Numbered from the stretch's first letter, positions 1-5,853 are shown. The stretch is 6,568 nucleotides of DNA from an uncultured Coriobacteriaceae bacterium (GCA_900551595.1 URWR01000095.1:1-6568), one strand, 5' to 3'. Translations and numbers: made by a program. The notes: a model not told the origin generated them from the sequence alone.

Positions 1-522
1 ACGGGTATTATCAGCACGGCGCGCATCACGAATGCGTTCGAGCTCGGCATGTGCATCCTGGGCTTCTTTCAGCGCTTCGATATAGGCTTGACGTGCTTGC
101 GCAGCAACAGATCCTATCCAGGCATCGAGCAGCTCAACATGAGTAGCTGGAGTGAGCAGGCGCTGGTGTTCGTGTTGGCCGCACAGATCTACGGTAGAAC
201 CAACACCTTCTGCCAACTCGCGAACAGATGCCATATGGCCATCAAGCTCAACGCGACCACGACCGTCCGCCGCAACACGTCTCCGTACAATGTGGCCTTC
301 AGGATCCTCAGCGCTTACCACGCGACCCTCAACCACCAAGGCGTCGGCACCCTCGCGCACAAGCCCTGCATCGCCACGCTCACCAACAAGCAGCTTGAGT
401 GCTCCTAACAGGGCCGTCTTACCTGCTCCTGTTTCGCCTGTAAGCACCGTAAGACCATCGGCGGGCTCTATGGCTGCCTCACGAATAAGTGCAACGTTTG
501 AGGCACGAAGTTCATCAATCAT
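1..522 (-). CDS. recN: DNA repair ATPase RecN, N-terminal 174 residues (3' end beyond window)
   Basis: RecN is a cytoplasmic SMC-like ATPase that acts early in recombinational repair of double-strand breaks. The visible part is the N-terminal ATPase lobe. A Walker A motif GETGAGKT lies at residues 29-36, in the family setting 'LTGETGAGKT..L.AL.LL.G.R'. The RecN-typical CGQHEHQRLL stretch follows at about 114-123. From about residue 140 the sequence turns into a charged, Ala/Glu/Arg-rich helix, the start of the coiled coil. Walker B and the C-terminal lobe lie outside the window. The ATG at 522 overlaps the nadK stop codon in an ATGA arrangement (4-nt overlap), and AGGTGG (minus strand, 532-527) sits 4 nt ahead of it, so translation is probably coupled to nadK. 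The frame is open to the window edge. Identification is secure from motifs and from the actinobacterial order tlyA-nadK-recN. Confidence 0.96.
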   Translation of the reverse strand, partial: MIDELRASNVALIREAAIEPADGLTVLTGETGAGKTALLGALKLLVGERGDAGLVREGADALVVEGRVVSAEDPEGHIVRRRVAADGRGRVELDGHMASVRELAEGVGSTVDLCGQHEHQRLLTPATHVELLDAWIGSVAAQARQAYIEALKEAQDAHAELERIRDARRADNTR

Positions 523-1370
523 TTGCCCACCTGACCGTAAAAGACACGAGAAACCGACTTATAGAAATTGGATGGTCCCCCATCAAGCAGCACAATATCG
601 CCAGGCCCACGTCTCACTGCAGCTCGCTCAACAAAAGCATCTCGTTGAGCAACTTGTCCATCTACAAAAGCAATGCGATCTGCAGGGCGCTCAGGAACCA
701 TTTCCAACTCAACAACATCGGACGGAGCGGCTAAAAAGGCGCGCGCCAAGATGGTATGAGGCGCAATTGGCACACAGACCATTCCTCTAAAATCGGGGTG
801 CACAATGGGTCCTCCCGATGCAAGGGCGTAACCGGTAGATCCTGTTGCTGTTGAAACGACAAAACCATCGCCACGCAAACGGTCGATATGGATGCCAGAT
901 ACCGCCAAATCAAACTCGATCATATCGCCCTCACCACCTCGGGTAAGCGCAAGCTCATTGAGGGCGAAGAAGTGCTTACAGCTATGAGCACCCTGGGCAT
1001 CGACCATATCGAGTTCAACATCGAGAGTAGCACGACGAGAAACATGCATATCTCCAGCAAGCGCTCGAGATACAGAACCAATCACATCATCTGAACCCGC
1101 ACCGGTAAGAAACCCGAGGTGTCCAAAAGAAAGTCCTAAGATGGGAATCTCGGCATACCCAACAATACGCGCCGCACGCAGTAGCGTTCCATCGCCGCCA
1201 AGCGATACCACAAGTTCACAGCCCTCGGCACTTGTCTGCCTTTGGGCATCAAGTTTTTTATCGTGTGCCCACGCAACCTCTACGCCTTCAGACTCGAGCC
1301 AATTGGTAATTGTCCGAGAAGCATCAATTGCATCGGGTCTCGAGTAATTTGGCACGAGAAGTATCTTCAC
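519..1370 (-). CDS. nadK: NAD kinase (ATP/polyphosphate-dependent, PpnK family)
   Basis: This enzyme phosphorylates NAD to NADP in the cytoplasm and is the only known bacterial route to NADP. With the GTG at 1370 as start the protein has 283 residues, normal for the family. It carries GGDGT at 58-62, the Asn-Glu pair at 138-139 (LNELALTR), a conserved DGF at 168-170, TGSTGY at 176-181 and the following GGP at 186-188. The usual 'G-(I/V)-N-x-G-x-LGF' element reads GLSFGHLGFL (79-88), with Ser where Asn is common. Start choice: a longer frame begins at GTG 1379, but that codon overlaps the Shine-Dalgarno GAGGAG (1384-1379). The GTG at 1370 has this site 8 nt upstream and gives the typical beginning MKILLVPNYS. 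The gene follows tlyA after a 149-nt gap and overlaps recN by 4 nt. Confidence 0.96.
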   Translation of the reverse strand: MKILLVPNYSRPDAIDASRTITNWLESEGVEVAWAHDKKLDAQRQTSAEGCELVVSLGGDGTLLRAARIVGYAEIPILGLSFGHLGFLTGAGSDDVIGSVSRALAGDMHVSRRATLDVELDMVDAQGAHSCKHFFALNELALTRGGEGDMIEFDLAVSGIHIDRLRGDGFVVSTATGSTGYALASGGPIVHPDFRGMVCVPIAPHTILARAFLAAPSDVVELEMVPERPADRIAFVDGQVAQRDAFVERAAVRRGPGDIVLLDGGPSNFYKSVSRVFYGQVGK

Positions 1371-1424
1371 AGGACACACTCCTCAATAGTTTGCTCTCAT
1401 GTAGCCATACTTCATTCTCATAAC

Positions 1425-1453
1425 AAAGTACAGCACGAATAACATACTGCCAA
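1425..1453 (-). promoter_or_regulatory. Weak candidate promoter for nadK-recN
   Basis: The 149-nt tlyA-nadK gap is the only sizeable gap inside the downstream operon. On the minus strand it holds TTGGCA (1453-1448), a 5/6 match to a -35 box, then 17 nt and TACTTT (1430-1425), only a 3/6 match to a -10 box. The spacing is ideal but the -10 is poor. I see no T-tailed hairpin after tlyA, so readthrough from upstream is also likely. Confidence 0.3.
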
Positions 1454-1514
1454 CGCAGCAGCGCTTTTTACCATAGGAAGTTTACCCCGGATAGCTCCGT
1501 GCGACGTTCAGAAA

Positions 1515-2300
1515 CTAATTCGATTGTTGTGCCTCTTGTATGACAACGTCAATATCGAGGACTGAAGCTTCTGTGCCTTTTTGGCCGAGAAGCAAGAATT
1601 CATGATTGCCTTTGTGACCTGTTATGGGGCTTGCACATACTTTGAGCGGCGCTATGCCAGATTCTAAAAAGGCTTCCGTAACCGTTTGTAGAACGCTCCG
1701 CCATACCTCCGGATCGCGTACAATTCCGCCTTTTTCTACCTCGTTTCTCTCCGCTTCAAACTGTGGTTTCACCAACGTAAGGAAACTTCCTTTTTCGTTG
1801 AGCAGTGCACAAACAGCAGGAAGAATGGTGCGGATTGAGGTGAACGACACATCACAAACAGCTAAATCAATGGAGCCCACACGCTCCGGTGTTGCAACAT
1901 CGCAAATATTGGTTCGTTCGAGCAAAGTAACACGGGGGTCATTTCTTAACGACCAGTCAAATTGAGCATAACCTACGTCAACCGAGAGAACAGATGCTGC
2001 TCCACGACGCAACAAACAGTCGGTAAATCCTCCTGTAGAACATCCAACATCTAAACAAGCAAGTCCCTCAGGACTCACGTTAAAGGCATCGAGTCCCTGT
2101 TGGAGCTTCAGACCCCCGCGACTCACATAAGGAATATGACCACGAACATGAAGTTCAATCCCGGGCTTCACCCGTTCACCCGGAGAAGTAAGACGCCGAT
2201 TTGTAGTTGAAACTTCACCGGCAAGCACCGATCGAAGCGCCTCGTCTGTATCACGAAAAAAGCCTTGGCGAACCAGTTCTTCATCAAGACGCGGACGCAC
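1515..2300 (-). CDS. tlyA: TlyA-family rRNA (cytidine-2'-O)-methyltransferase
   Basis: TlyA uses SAM to 2'-O-methylate cytidines in 23S rRNA, and in some subtypes also 16S rRNA. In mycobacteria loss of TlyA causes capreomycin resistance. The protein has 261 residues. An N-terminal S4 RNA-binding domain (about 1-60, starting RPRLDEELVRQG) is followed by an FtsJ-like Rossmann methyltransferase. The SAM loop is LDVGCSTGGFTD at 83-94, then SVDVGYAQ (106-113). The K-D-K-E set falls at K65 (SRGGLKL), D150 (CDVSF), K178 (LVKPQFE) and E234 (GNHEFLL), each exactly four below the M. tuberculosis residues K69/D154/K182/E238 as I recall them. Start choice: the frame is open upstream with ATG codons at 2330 and 2393, but AAGGAGG (2316-2310), inside the end of xseB, sits 9 nt before GTG 2300, where homology begins. 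The gap to xseB is 4 nt, which suggests translational coupling. Confidence 0.95.
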   Translation of the reverse strand: MRPRLDEELVRQGFFRDTDEALRSVLAGEVSTTNRRLTSPGERVKPGIELHVRGHIPYVSRGGLKLQQGLDAFNVSPEGLACLDVGCSTGGFTDCLLRRGAASVLSVDVGYAQFDWSLRNDPRVTLLERTNICDVATPERVGSIDLAVCDVSFTSIRTILPAVCALLNEKGSFLTLVKPQFEAERNEVEKGGIVRDPEVWRSVLQTVTEAFLESGIAPLKVCASPITGHKGNHEFLLLGQKGTEASVLDIDVVIQEAQQSN

Positions 2301-2304
2301 GCCG

Positions 2305-2598
2305 TTATGCCTCCTTATCGGAAGAGGCATTTTCCTCTGTATCAGATGCTTGCTGCTCAGAGCTAGACTGTTCGCCCCCAGATAAAGCTTCACCGCTCAG
2401 CTGTTTACGCTCTTCTTCAGAAAATTCTACGCGATCAACCATTTCCACGGCTTTTGAGCCAAGCGCAATTGCTTCATCAAAAAGGTCGAGAGAACGTTCA
2501 AGCGATGCGTCCTTATCACGCACCGCTTTAACAATCTCATCAAGTCGATCCGTAACTTCGGAAAAGGTTTTATAAGACGAAGTATCTATGCGTGCCAT
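2305..2598 (-). CDS. xseB: Exodeoxyribonuclease VII small subunit XseB
   Basis: XseB is the small helical subunit of exonuclease VII, a single-strand DNA exonuclease in which several XseB copies bind each catalytic XseA. The 97-residue protein shows the family core: F12 SEVTDRLDEIV, then a Leu-rich helix LERSLDLFDEAIALG (33-47), predicted as an antiparallel helical hairpin. Residues from about 60 to 97 form a Ser/Glu/Gln-rich acidic low-complexity tail that is longer than the usual family end and probably disordered. The ATG at 2598 lies 5 nt after the nusB stop, and only a weak GAG-type ribosome-binding site is visible, so translation may depend on nusB. No xseA is adjacent: the upstream neighbour is nusB and the downstream one tlyA. 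The call is firm from the core motif and the recN-region context. Confidence 0.9.
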   Translation of the reverse strand: MARIDTSSYKTFSEVTDRLDEIVKAVRDKDASLERSLDLFDEAIALGSKAVEMVDRVEFSEEERKQLSGEALSGGEQSSSEQQASDTEENASSDKEA

Positions 2599-2603
2599 AG
2601 GCT

Positions 2604-3143
2604 CTACTCGCCAATCTCATTAGTTACCGGAACCTCTGAGGATGCTACAGGATGAGAGAGATCTTTTCCCTCATCAATTGCAGTGGCAATTGCACCAAGA
2701 ACACCGTTGATAAAACGGGAGGATTCATCAGTGCCATATGCCTTTGCAAGCTCTACCGACTCAGAAATGGTAACTGCAATTGCAACTTCATCAACATAAA
2801 GCAGCTCATACAGGGCAAGGCGCAAGAGATTACGATCTACCGCTGGCATGCGATATACATCCCAGTTCTCAGAGAACTGAGACAGAATGCGATCGAGTTC
2901 AGGAATCATTGCCCCGGTTCCGCGTGCGAGAGTCTCACCGAAGGAATCAATCGGGCCTGCAAATACTGCCAAACCATCCTCTTCATCTGTCTCCACGTGA
3001 GAAACACCAGAAGAGCGTCCTGTTAGGACATATGAACCTGAGAGAACATCATCGACAGAACGACCGGTGGCCTCTGCTTGAAAGAGAACTTGCAGGGCCT
3101 GGCTTCGAGCGAGTGTACGCCCGACTAGATGAGAGCGAGACAA
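2604..3143 (-). CDS. nusB: Transcription antitermination factor NusB
   Basis: NusB binds boxA RNA with NusE (ribosomal protein S10) and supports antitermination of rRNA transcription. The 179-residue protein begins with the basic helix GRTLARSQALQVLFQAE (8-24), corresponding to the family's 'R..A...LYQ.E'. The C-terminal half carries VDRNLLRLALYELLY (102-116), ISESVELAKAYG (126-137) and SRFINGVLGAI (142-152), all diagnostic. It is longer than the usual 130-150 residues because of an acidic segment at about 35-62 and a C-terminal tail from about 157. The start is TTG 3143, supported by AAGGAG (3158-3153) 9 nt upstream; no better in-frame start lies nearby. The stop of the Asp23 gene falls inside this spacer (6-nt gap), and xseB follows after 5 nt, so the three genes are clearly one transcript. 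Confidence 0.95.
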   Translation of the reverse strand: MSRSHLVGRTLARSQALQVLFQAEATGRSVDDVLSGSYVLTGRSSGVSHVETDEEDGLAVFAGPIDSFGETLARGTGAMIPELDRILSQFSENWDVYRMPAVDRNLLRLALYELLYVDEVAIAVTISESVELAKAYGTDESSRFINGVLGAIATAIDEGKDLSHPVASSEVPVTNEIGE

Positions 3144-3149
3144 AGTTAG

Positions 3150-3512
3150 TTACTCCTTGGGAAACACGAGGCTATCGATGCAGACATTAACAGCTGAGAC
3201 TTCGACCCCTACATGCTCGGAAATGGCACGCACCACAGCAGAGCGGACTTGTTCAGCCAGCTTAGTAAACACGTAACCAAAGAAAACCGCAAGATGTACG
3301 GTCACAATTAAGCCATTTTCATCTGTTTCACATTCAACTGCACGGCTGGATTGCAGGGATTTACGAGTAAAAACCGACACAAGACCTGAAGCAATATCGT
3401 TGCCCCCAACACGTGCAACACCCTCGACCTTCTCAACAGCTGTCGAAACAATCTGGGCAATAACACTTTTGGAAATACCGATGCCGGAGAGTGTAATCTC
3501 GCTGTCTTCCAT
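3150..3512 (-). CDS. Asp23/Gls24 family envelope stress protein
   Basis: This is a 120-residue protein of the Asp23/Gls24 (DUF322) family. Typical features are the N-terminal ITLSGIGISKSVIAQIVSTA region (6-25), VEKVEGVARVG (26-36), a central acidic beta segment and a hydrophobic strand TVHLAVFFGYVF (71-82). The end is LAEQVRSAVVRAISEHVGVEVSAVNVCIDSLVF (85-117), matching the family's 'VQ..V...v..mtgl.v..VNV.V..i.f'. There is no signal peptide or membrane segment, so it is cytosolic. Staphylococcal Asp23 coats the inner membrane face through a partner, and family members next to nusB are common in Firmicutes and Coriobacteria. Precise function is unknown. The ATG at 3512 is chosen because AAAGGA lies 5 nt upstream. 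An in-frame GTG at 3539 would add nine residues but lacks a ribosome-binding site. It is the first gene of the operon leading to recN. Confidence 0.9.
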   Translation of the reverse strand: MEDSEITLSGIGISKSVIAQIVSTAVEKVEGVARVGGNDIASGLVSVFTRKSLQSSRAVECETDENGLIVTVHLAVFFGYVFTKLAEQVRSAVVRAISEHVGVEVSAVNVCIDSLVFPKE

Positions 3513-3579
3513 GAGAGTCCTTTCAAGCACCGAACACACTCAGCGAGTGGCCCGGACCGAGACTGCAATAATTGCCTTT

Positions 3580-3610
3580 AGTATAAGACCTTACATCGAT
3601 AAATACCCAA
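3580..3610 (-). promoter_or_regulatory. Candidate promoter for the Asp23-nusB-xseB-tlyA operon
   Basis: Downstream of the efp terminator the minus strand has TATACT (3585-3580), a 5/6 match to a -10 box, preceded by TTGGGT (3610-3605), a 3/6 match to a -35 box. The spacer is 19 nt, slightly long. Transcription starting near 3574 would give a leader of about 60 nt before the ATG at 3512. The position between a terminator and the first gene of a tight cluster supports the call, but the -35 is weak. Confidence 0.5.
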
Positions 3611-3623
3611 TAAGCATCGATAA
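3594..3623. repeat. Two 9-bp direct repeats CATCGATAA, 21 bp apart, around the candidate -35 box
   Basis: Exact copies of CATCGATAA (plus strand) lie at 3594-3602 and 3615-3623. On the minus strand each reads TTATCGATG. Each contains the palindrome ATCGAT. The period of 21 bp is close to two helical turns, placing the copies on the same DNA face. They bracket the candidate -35 box of the Asp23 operon, so a role as operator half-sites is possible but unproven. Confidence 0.45.
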
Positions 3624-3633
3624 GACACGAATG

Positions 3634-3659
3634 AAAAGGCCCGCACTAAAAGGCGAGCC
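3634..3659 (-). terminator. Rho-independent terminator of efp
   Basis: On the minus strand GGCTCGC (3659-3653) pairs with GCGGGCC (3644-3638) to form a 7-bp GC-rich stem with one G-U pair and an 8-nt loop. TTTT (3637-3634) follows directly, then C. It starts 32 nt after the efp stop codon and precedes the candidate Asp23-operon promoter. Confidence 0.75.
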
Positions 3660-3691
3660 GATTCATAACAAAGTAGTGATGCGCTCTTCGC

Positions 3692-4255
3692 TTAGAGACG
3701 CTGAACAAACTTGCCGGTGCGCGTATCGACTTTAATACGCTCGCCCTGGTTGAGATACATCGGCACCTGAACCGTTGCACCCGTTTCGATAACTGCAGGC
3801 TTGGTGCCACCTTGTACAGTATCACCCTTAAATCCAGGATCCGTCTCGGTTACCTCTACCTCAATAAACATTGGAGGATTGACACCGAGAAGCTCTGTGT
3901 CAGCATAAAGCAGCTGGCAGATATCGTTTTCCTTGAACCACTTAGCATTGTCGCCAATATAATCGGTGGATACAGGAATTTGGTCATATGTTTCCATATC
4001 CATGAAGTAGTAAGCGTCTGAATCGCTGTAGAGATACTGCATCTCCTTTGTGATGAGCTGTACGCTCTCAAACTTTGTACCAGCGTTGCATGTCTGATCA
4101 ATCGTACGACCATCGCGCAGATCCTTGATCTTATAGCGTACGAAAGCGCCGCCCTTGCCAGGCTTTACATGCTGAAACTCAACAATGGTGTAATACTTAC
4201 CATCGATCTTAAGGCCCATGCCATTACGAAAATCTGCAGTGCTAATGGTTGCCAC
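3692..4255 (-). CDS. efp: Translation elongation factor P
   Basis: EF-P binds between the ribosomal P and E sites and promotes peptide-bond formation at consecutive prolines. The 187-residue protein has the standard length and the three-domain layout: a KOW-like domain (about 1-65) and two OB folds (about 66-128 and 129-187). The tip loop reads KPGKGGAF (31-38), with the modifiable lysine at K34, in the form seen in E. coli and Bacillus. The C-terminal end has the family patterns GDTVQGGTKPA and VPMYLNQGERIKVDTRTG. The start is a GTG at 4255, giving MATISTADF. AAGTGAG lies about 5 nt upstream as a moderate ribosome-binding site. The gene stands apart from its neighbours, with its own -10-like box upstream and a terminator downstream, so it is probably monocistronic, perhaps with readthrough from the PTS operon. 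No modifying enzyme (EpmA/B, YmfI) is seen in the window. Confidence 0.97.
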   Translation of the reverse strand: MATISTADFRNGMGLKIDGKYYTIVEFQHVKPGKGGAFVRYKIKDLRDGRTIDQTCNAGTKFESVQLITKEMQYLYSDSDAYYFMDMETYDQIPVSTDYIGDNAKWFKENDICQLLYADTELLGVNPPMFIEVEVTETDPGFKGDTVQGGTKPAVIETGATVQVPMYLNQGERIKVDTRTGKFVQRL

Positions 4256-4309
4256 AGTTACTCACTTTCTCGTACTAAACCCATGTAGGACTCATACTGT
4301 CCGTTCTTT

Positions 4310-4315
4310 ATTATA
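4310..4315 (-). promoter_or_regulatory. Consensus -10 box upstream of efp
   Basis: A perfect TATAAT lies on the minus strand about 55 nt ahead of the efp start. No good -35 box is found at 16-18 nt: the best window at 17 nt reads CTGAGC. There is no TG extension. A short inverted repeat, GCGAT/ATCGC (4318-4322 and 4330-4334), fills the spacer region and could be a binding site or chance. The manO-efp gap holds no T-tailed hairpin, so transcripts from manO may also run into efp. Confidence 0.5.
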
Positions 4316-4362
4316 GCGCGATGTATTCTATCGCTCAGATTGCACAACATTCGTCAGTCAAA

Positions 4363-4749
4363 CTACCCTTTTTTCTCACGAACAGTAAAGAGTCGCTTCA
4401 AGCCTGCCCCAATAACCTGGAAAAAGGTTGGGGATCGTACGAGACGATCGTCTGGAACATAGGGGCGCATGGCACGCAAAGTTCGCTTGTTATCCCGCGT
4501 TGAGAATGAATAGGTACCGTTTTCTTTTGTGAACACGGCAAATCGAGAAATATATTTTCCACCAAACATGACCGAAGCAGCCACATGGTCAATTTCACTC
4601 CAAGGAATTTGTATATAGTCTTCAACGTTTTTTTCGTTGTAATACTCAAGCGCTTTGTTTCCTATCATCAGGTCGCCATAGCTTGCAAGACCAAGGAATG
4701 AAGTTGCTTTGATAGTAAGGTCAACTGAACTATTTTGGGACTGTGCCAT
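4363..4749 (-). CDS. manO: DUF956 family protein ManO, accessory to the mannose PTS
   Basis: This 128-residue soluble protein matches the DUF956 family, usually encoded directly after the EIID gene of mannose-family PTS operons in lactobacilli, Listeria and relatives. The recognisable run includes IKATSFLGLASYGDLMIG (about 13-30), YNEKNVEDYIQIPWSEIDHV (37-56), SVMFGGKYISRFAVFTKENG (59-78) and FSTRDNKRTLRAMRPYV (81-97). It lacks a signal peptide or membrane helix. Its molecular role is not established; a regulatory or PTS-associated role is inferred from conserved position only. The ATG at 4749 is preceded by AAGGGG (4760-4755) at 5 nt. It is separated from EIID by 97 nt containing a strong hairpin, which may give it a different expression level from the transporter genes. 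Confidence 0.9.
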   Translation of the reverse strand: MAQSQNSSVDLTIKATSFLGLASYGDLMIGNKALEYYNEKNVEDYIQIPWSEIDHVAASVMFGGKYISRFAVFTKENGTYSFSTRDNKRTLRAMRPYVPDDRLVRSPTFFQVIGAGLKRLFTVREKKG

Positions 4750-4784
4750 TGATTCCCCTTAGGTGAAACTGTCTGGATGAGACT

Positions 4785-4817
4785 GCGCCCCACCCGAGAA
4801 ATCTCGAGATGGGGCGC
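4785..4817 (-). promoter_or_regulatory. Strong hairpin between the EIID gene and manO, no T-run
   Basis: On the minus strand GCGCCCCA (4817-4810) pairs perfectly with TGGGGCGC (4792-4785). Inside, CGAG (4806-4803) pairs with CTCG (4798-4795) around a 4-nt loop, and a small TCT/GG internal loop separates the two stems. No T-run follows on either strand, so it is not a standard intrinsic terminator. It may stabilise the 3' end of the EIIC-EIID message, mark a processing site, or lower readthrough into manO. Confidence 0.6.
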
Positions 4818-4846
4818 GAACAGCCTATCGTTATTGTATGGCTTTT

Positions 4847-5836
4847 TTACATGAAGTTAAGCACACGGCCAACAATACCAACAACGAAGAGGGCCAGGAT
4901 GATAGCGATCGGTGAGACCTTCTTCTTCAGCAACCAGCAGCACAGAAGGGTAAGACCAACAGCCGCAAGGCCCGGGATAAGAGAGTCGAGGTTAGCTTGC
5001 AGTGTCGTGACCTTATTCACATCAAGTGCATTGGCACCAAGGGATGAGAACTGAGTGAGAGCTTCACGAATACCTGCTGCGACACCATCATTCTGGATGA
5101 CCTCAGAGATAATCGGCACACCGGTATTGTGAACTTCAGCCAGCACTGAAGGATCTGTTGGTGTCTCCCACACAATGTAGGAACCAACCGATTGCTGTAC
5201 CGACGAGACGATCGGGGTAAACGAGATGGATACCCAACGCTGAACCAAAGAACCAATGATAAACATACCAAGGATGGAAGCGCCCTCGGTAATCTTGCCC
5301 ATCAGACCACCGGAGAGGTCCTTAGTAATTGAAGTGCCCACATGATAGCCAAATTCCTGGGTGTACCACAGGAATGCCATACGAATGATGTTCCAAGCAA
5401 AGAAGAACAGCAGTGGGCCAATAATGGAGCCGGAAAGTGCAAATGATGCACCAAGAGCACCAAGGATTGGACGAAGCGTGAACCAGAATACTGGGTCACC
5501 AACGCCAGCCAGCGGGCCCATCATGCCTACCTTGACACCCTGAATTGCAACGTCATCTACAGGAGCGCCGTTTGCACGGTCCTCCTCAAGGGCGAGCGTT
5601 ACGCCCATAACAGGAGCGGAAACATAAGGATGAGTGTTGTAGAACTCCATATGACGCTTAAGCGCGGCAATCTGGTCGTCCTTATCCTTATAAAGCTTCT
5701 TAATAGCGGGGATTATCGAATAGCACCAGCCGCCATTCTGCATACGTTCGTAGTTCCACGAGCCCTGCAGGAATTGATGGCGCCATGCAATCGAAAGACG
5801 ATCACGCTTAGTAAGAGCAACTCTTTCTTCTGCCAT
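4847..5836 (-). CDS. manZ: PTS mannose/fructose/sorbose family transporter subunit IID
   Basis: EIID forms, with EIIC, the membrane channel that imports hexoses while EIIAB phosphorylates them. The 329-residue protein shows the family signatures LQGSWNYERMQ (23-33), HPYVSAPVMGVTLALEE (69-85), GPLAGVGDP (107-115) and TEGASILG (183-190). The C-terminal part has hydrophobic segments at about 288-303 and 309-326. It is clearly longer than E. coli ManZ (about 285): the extra roughly 45 residues lie at about 218-265, between the TEGASILG region and the conserved 'L..N.DSLIPG' element, in a soluble loop. The ATG at 5836 follows GGGAGGAG (5850-5843) by 6 nt, a strong ribosome-binding site, 17 nt after the EIIC stop. 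Sugar specificity cannot be fixed from sequence; mannose/glucose is the most likely because of the adjacent DUF956 gene. Confidence 0.96.
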   Translation of the reverse strand: MAEERVALTKRDRLSIAWRHQFLQGSWNYERMQNGGWCYSIIPAIKKLYKDKDDQIAALKRHMEFYNTHPYVSAPVMGVTLALEEDRANGAPVDDVAIQGVKVGMMGPLAGVGDPVFWFTLRPILGALGASFALSGSIIGPLLFFFAWNIIRMAFLWYTQEFGYHVGTSITKDLSGGLMGKITEGASILGMFIIGSLVQRWVSISFTPIVSSVQQSVGSYIVWETPTDPSVLAEVHNTGVPIISEVIQNDGVAAGIREALTQFSSLGANALDVNKVTTLQANLDSLIPGLAAVGLTLLCCWLLKKKVSPIAIILALFVVGIVGRVLNFM

Positions 5837-5853
5837 AAGTCTCTCCTCCCTTC

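Noticed and set aside
49..790. Plus-strand open frames of 119 and 212 codons
   Set aside because: They lie antisense to recN and nadK, whose motifs are clear. The translations are Ser/Arg/Pro-rich, match no family, and lack ribosome-binding sites.
1380..1514. Possible terminator after tlyA
   Set aside because: Only a 4-bp CGGA/TCCG hairpin is present and no T-run follows it.
2207..3190. Plus-strand frames of 122-136 codons opposite xseB and nusB
   Set aside because: They are shadows of well-supported minus-strand genes, with low-complexity or unrecognisable translations.
3537..3549. Small hairpin CACTC-GCT-GAGTG in the Asp23 leader
   Set aside because: It has a 5-bp stem with a 3-nt loop, no T-run and no link to a known riboswitch; it is too short to support a regulatory claim.
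3308..3568. Minus-strand frame of 86 codons overlapping the Asp23 gene
   Set aside because: It is a shifted frame of the Asp23 coding region, which has strong family similarity and a good ribosome-binding site.
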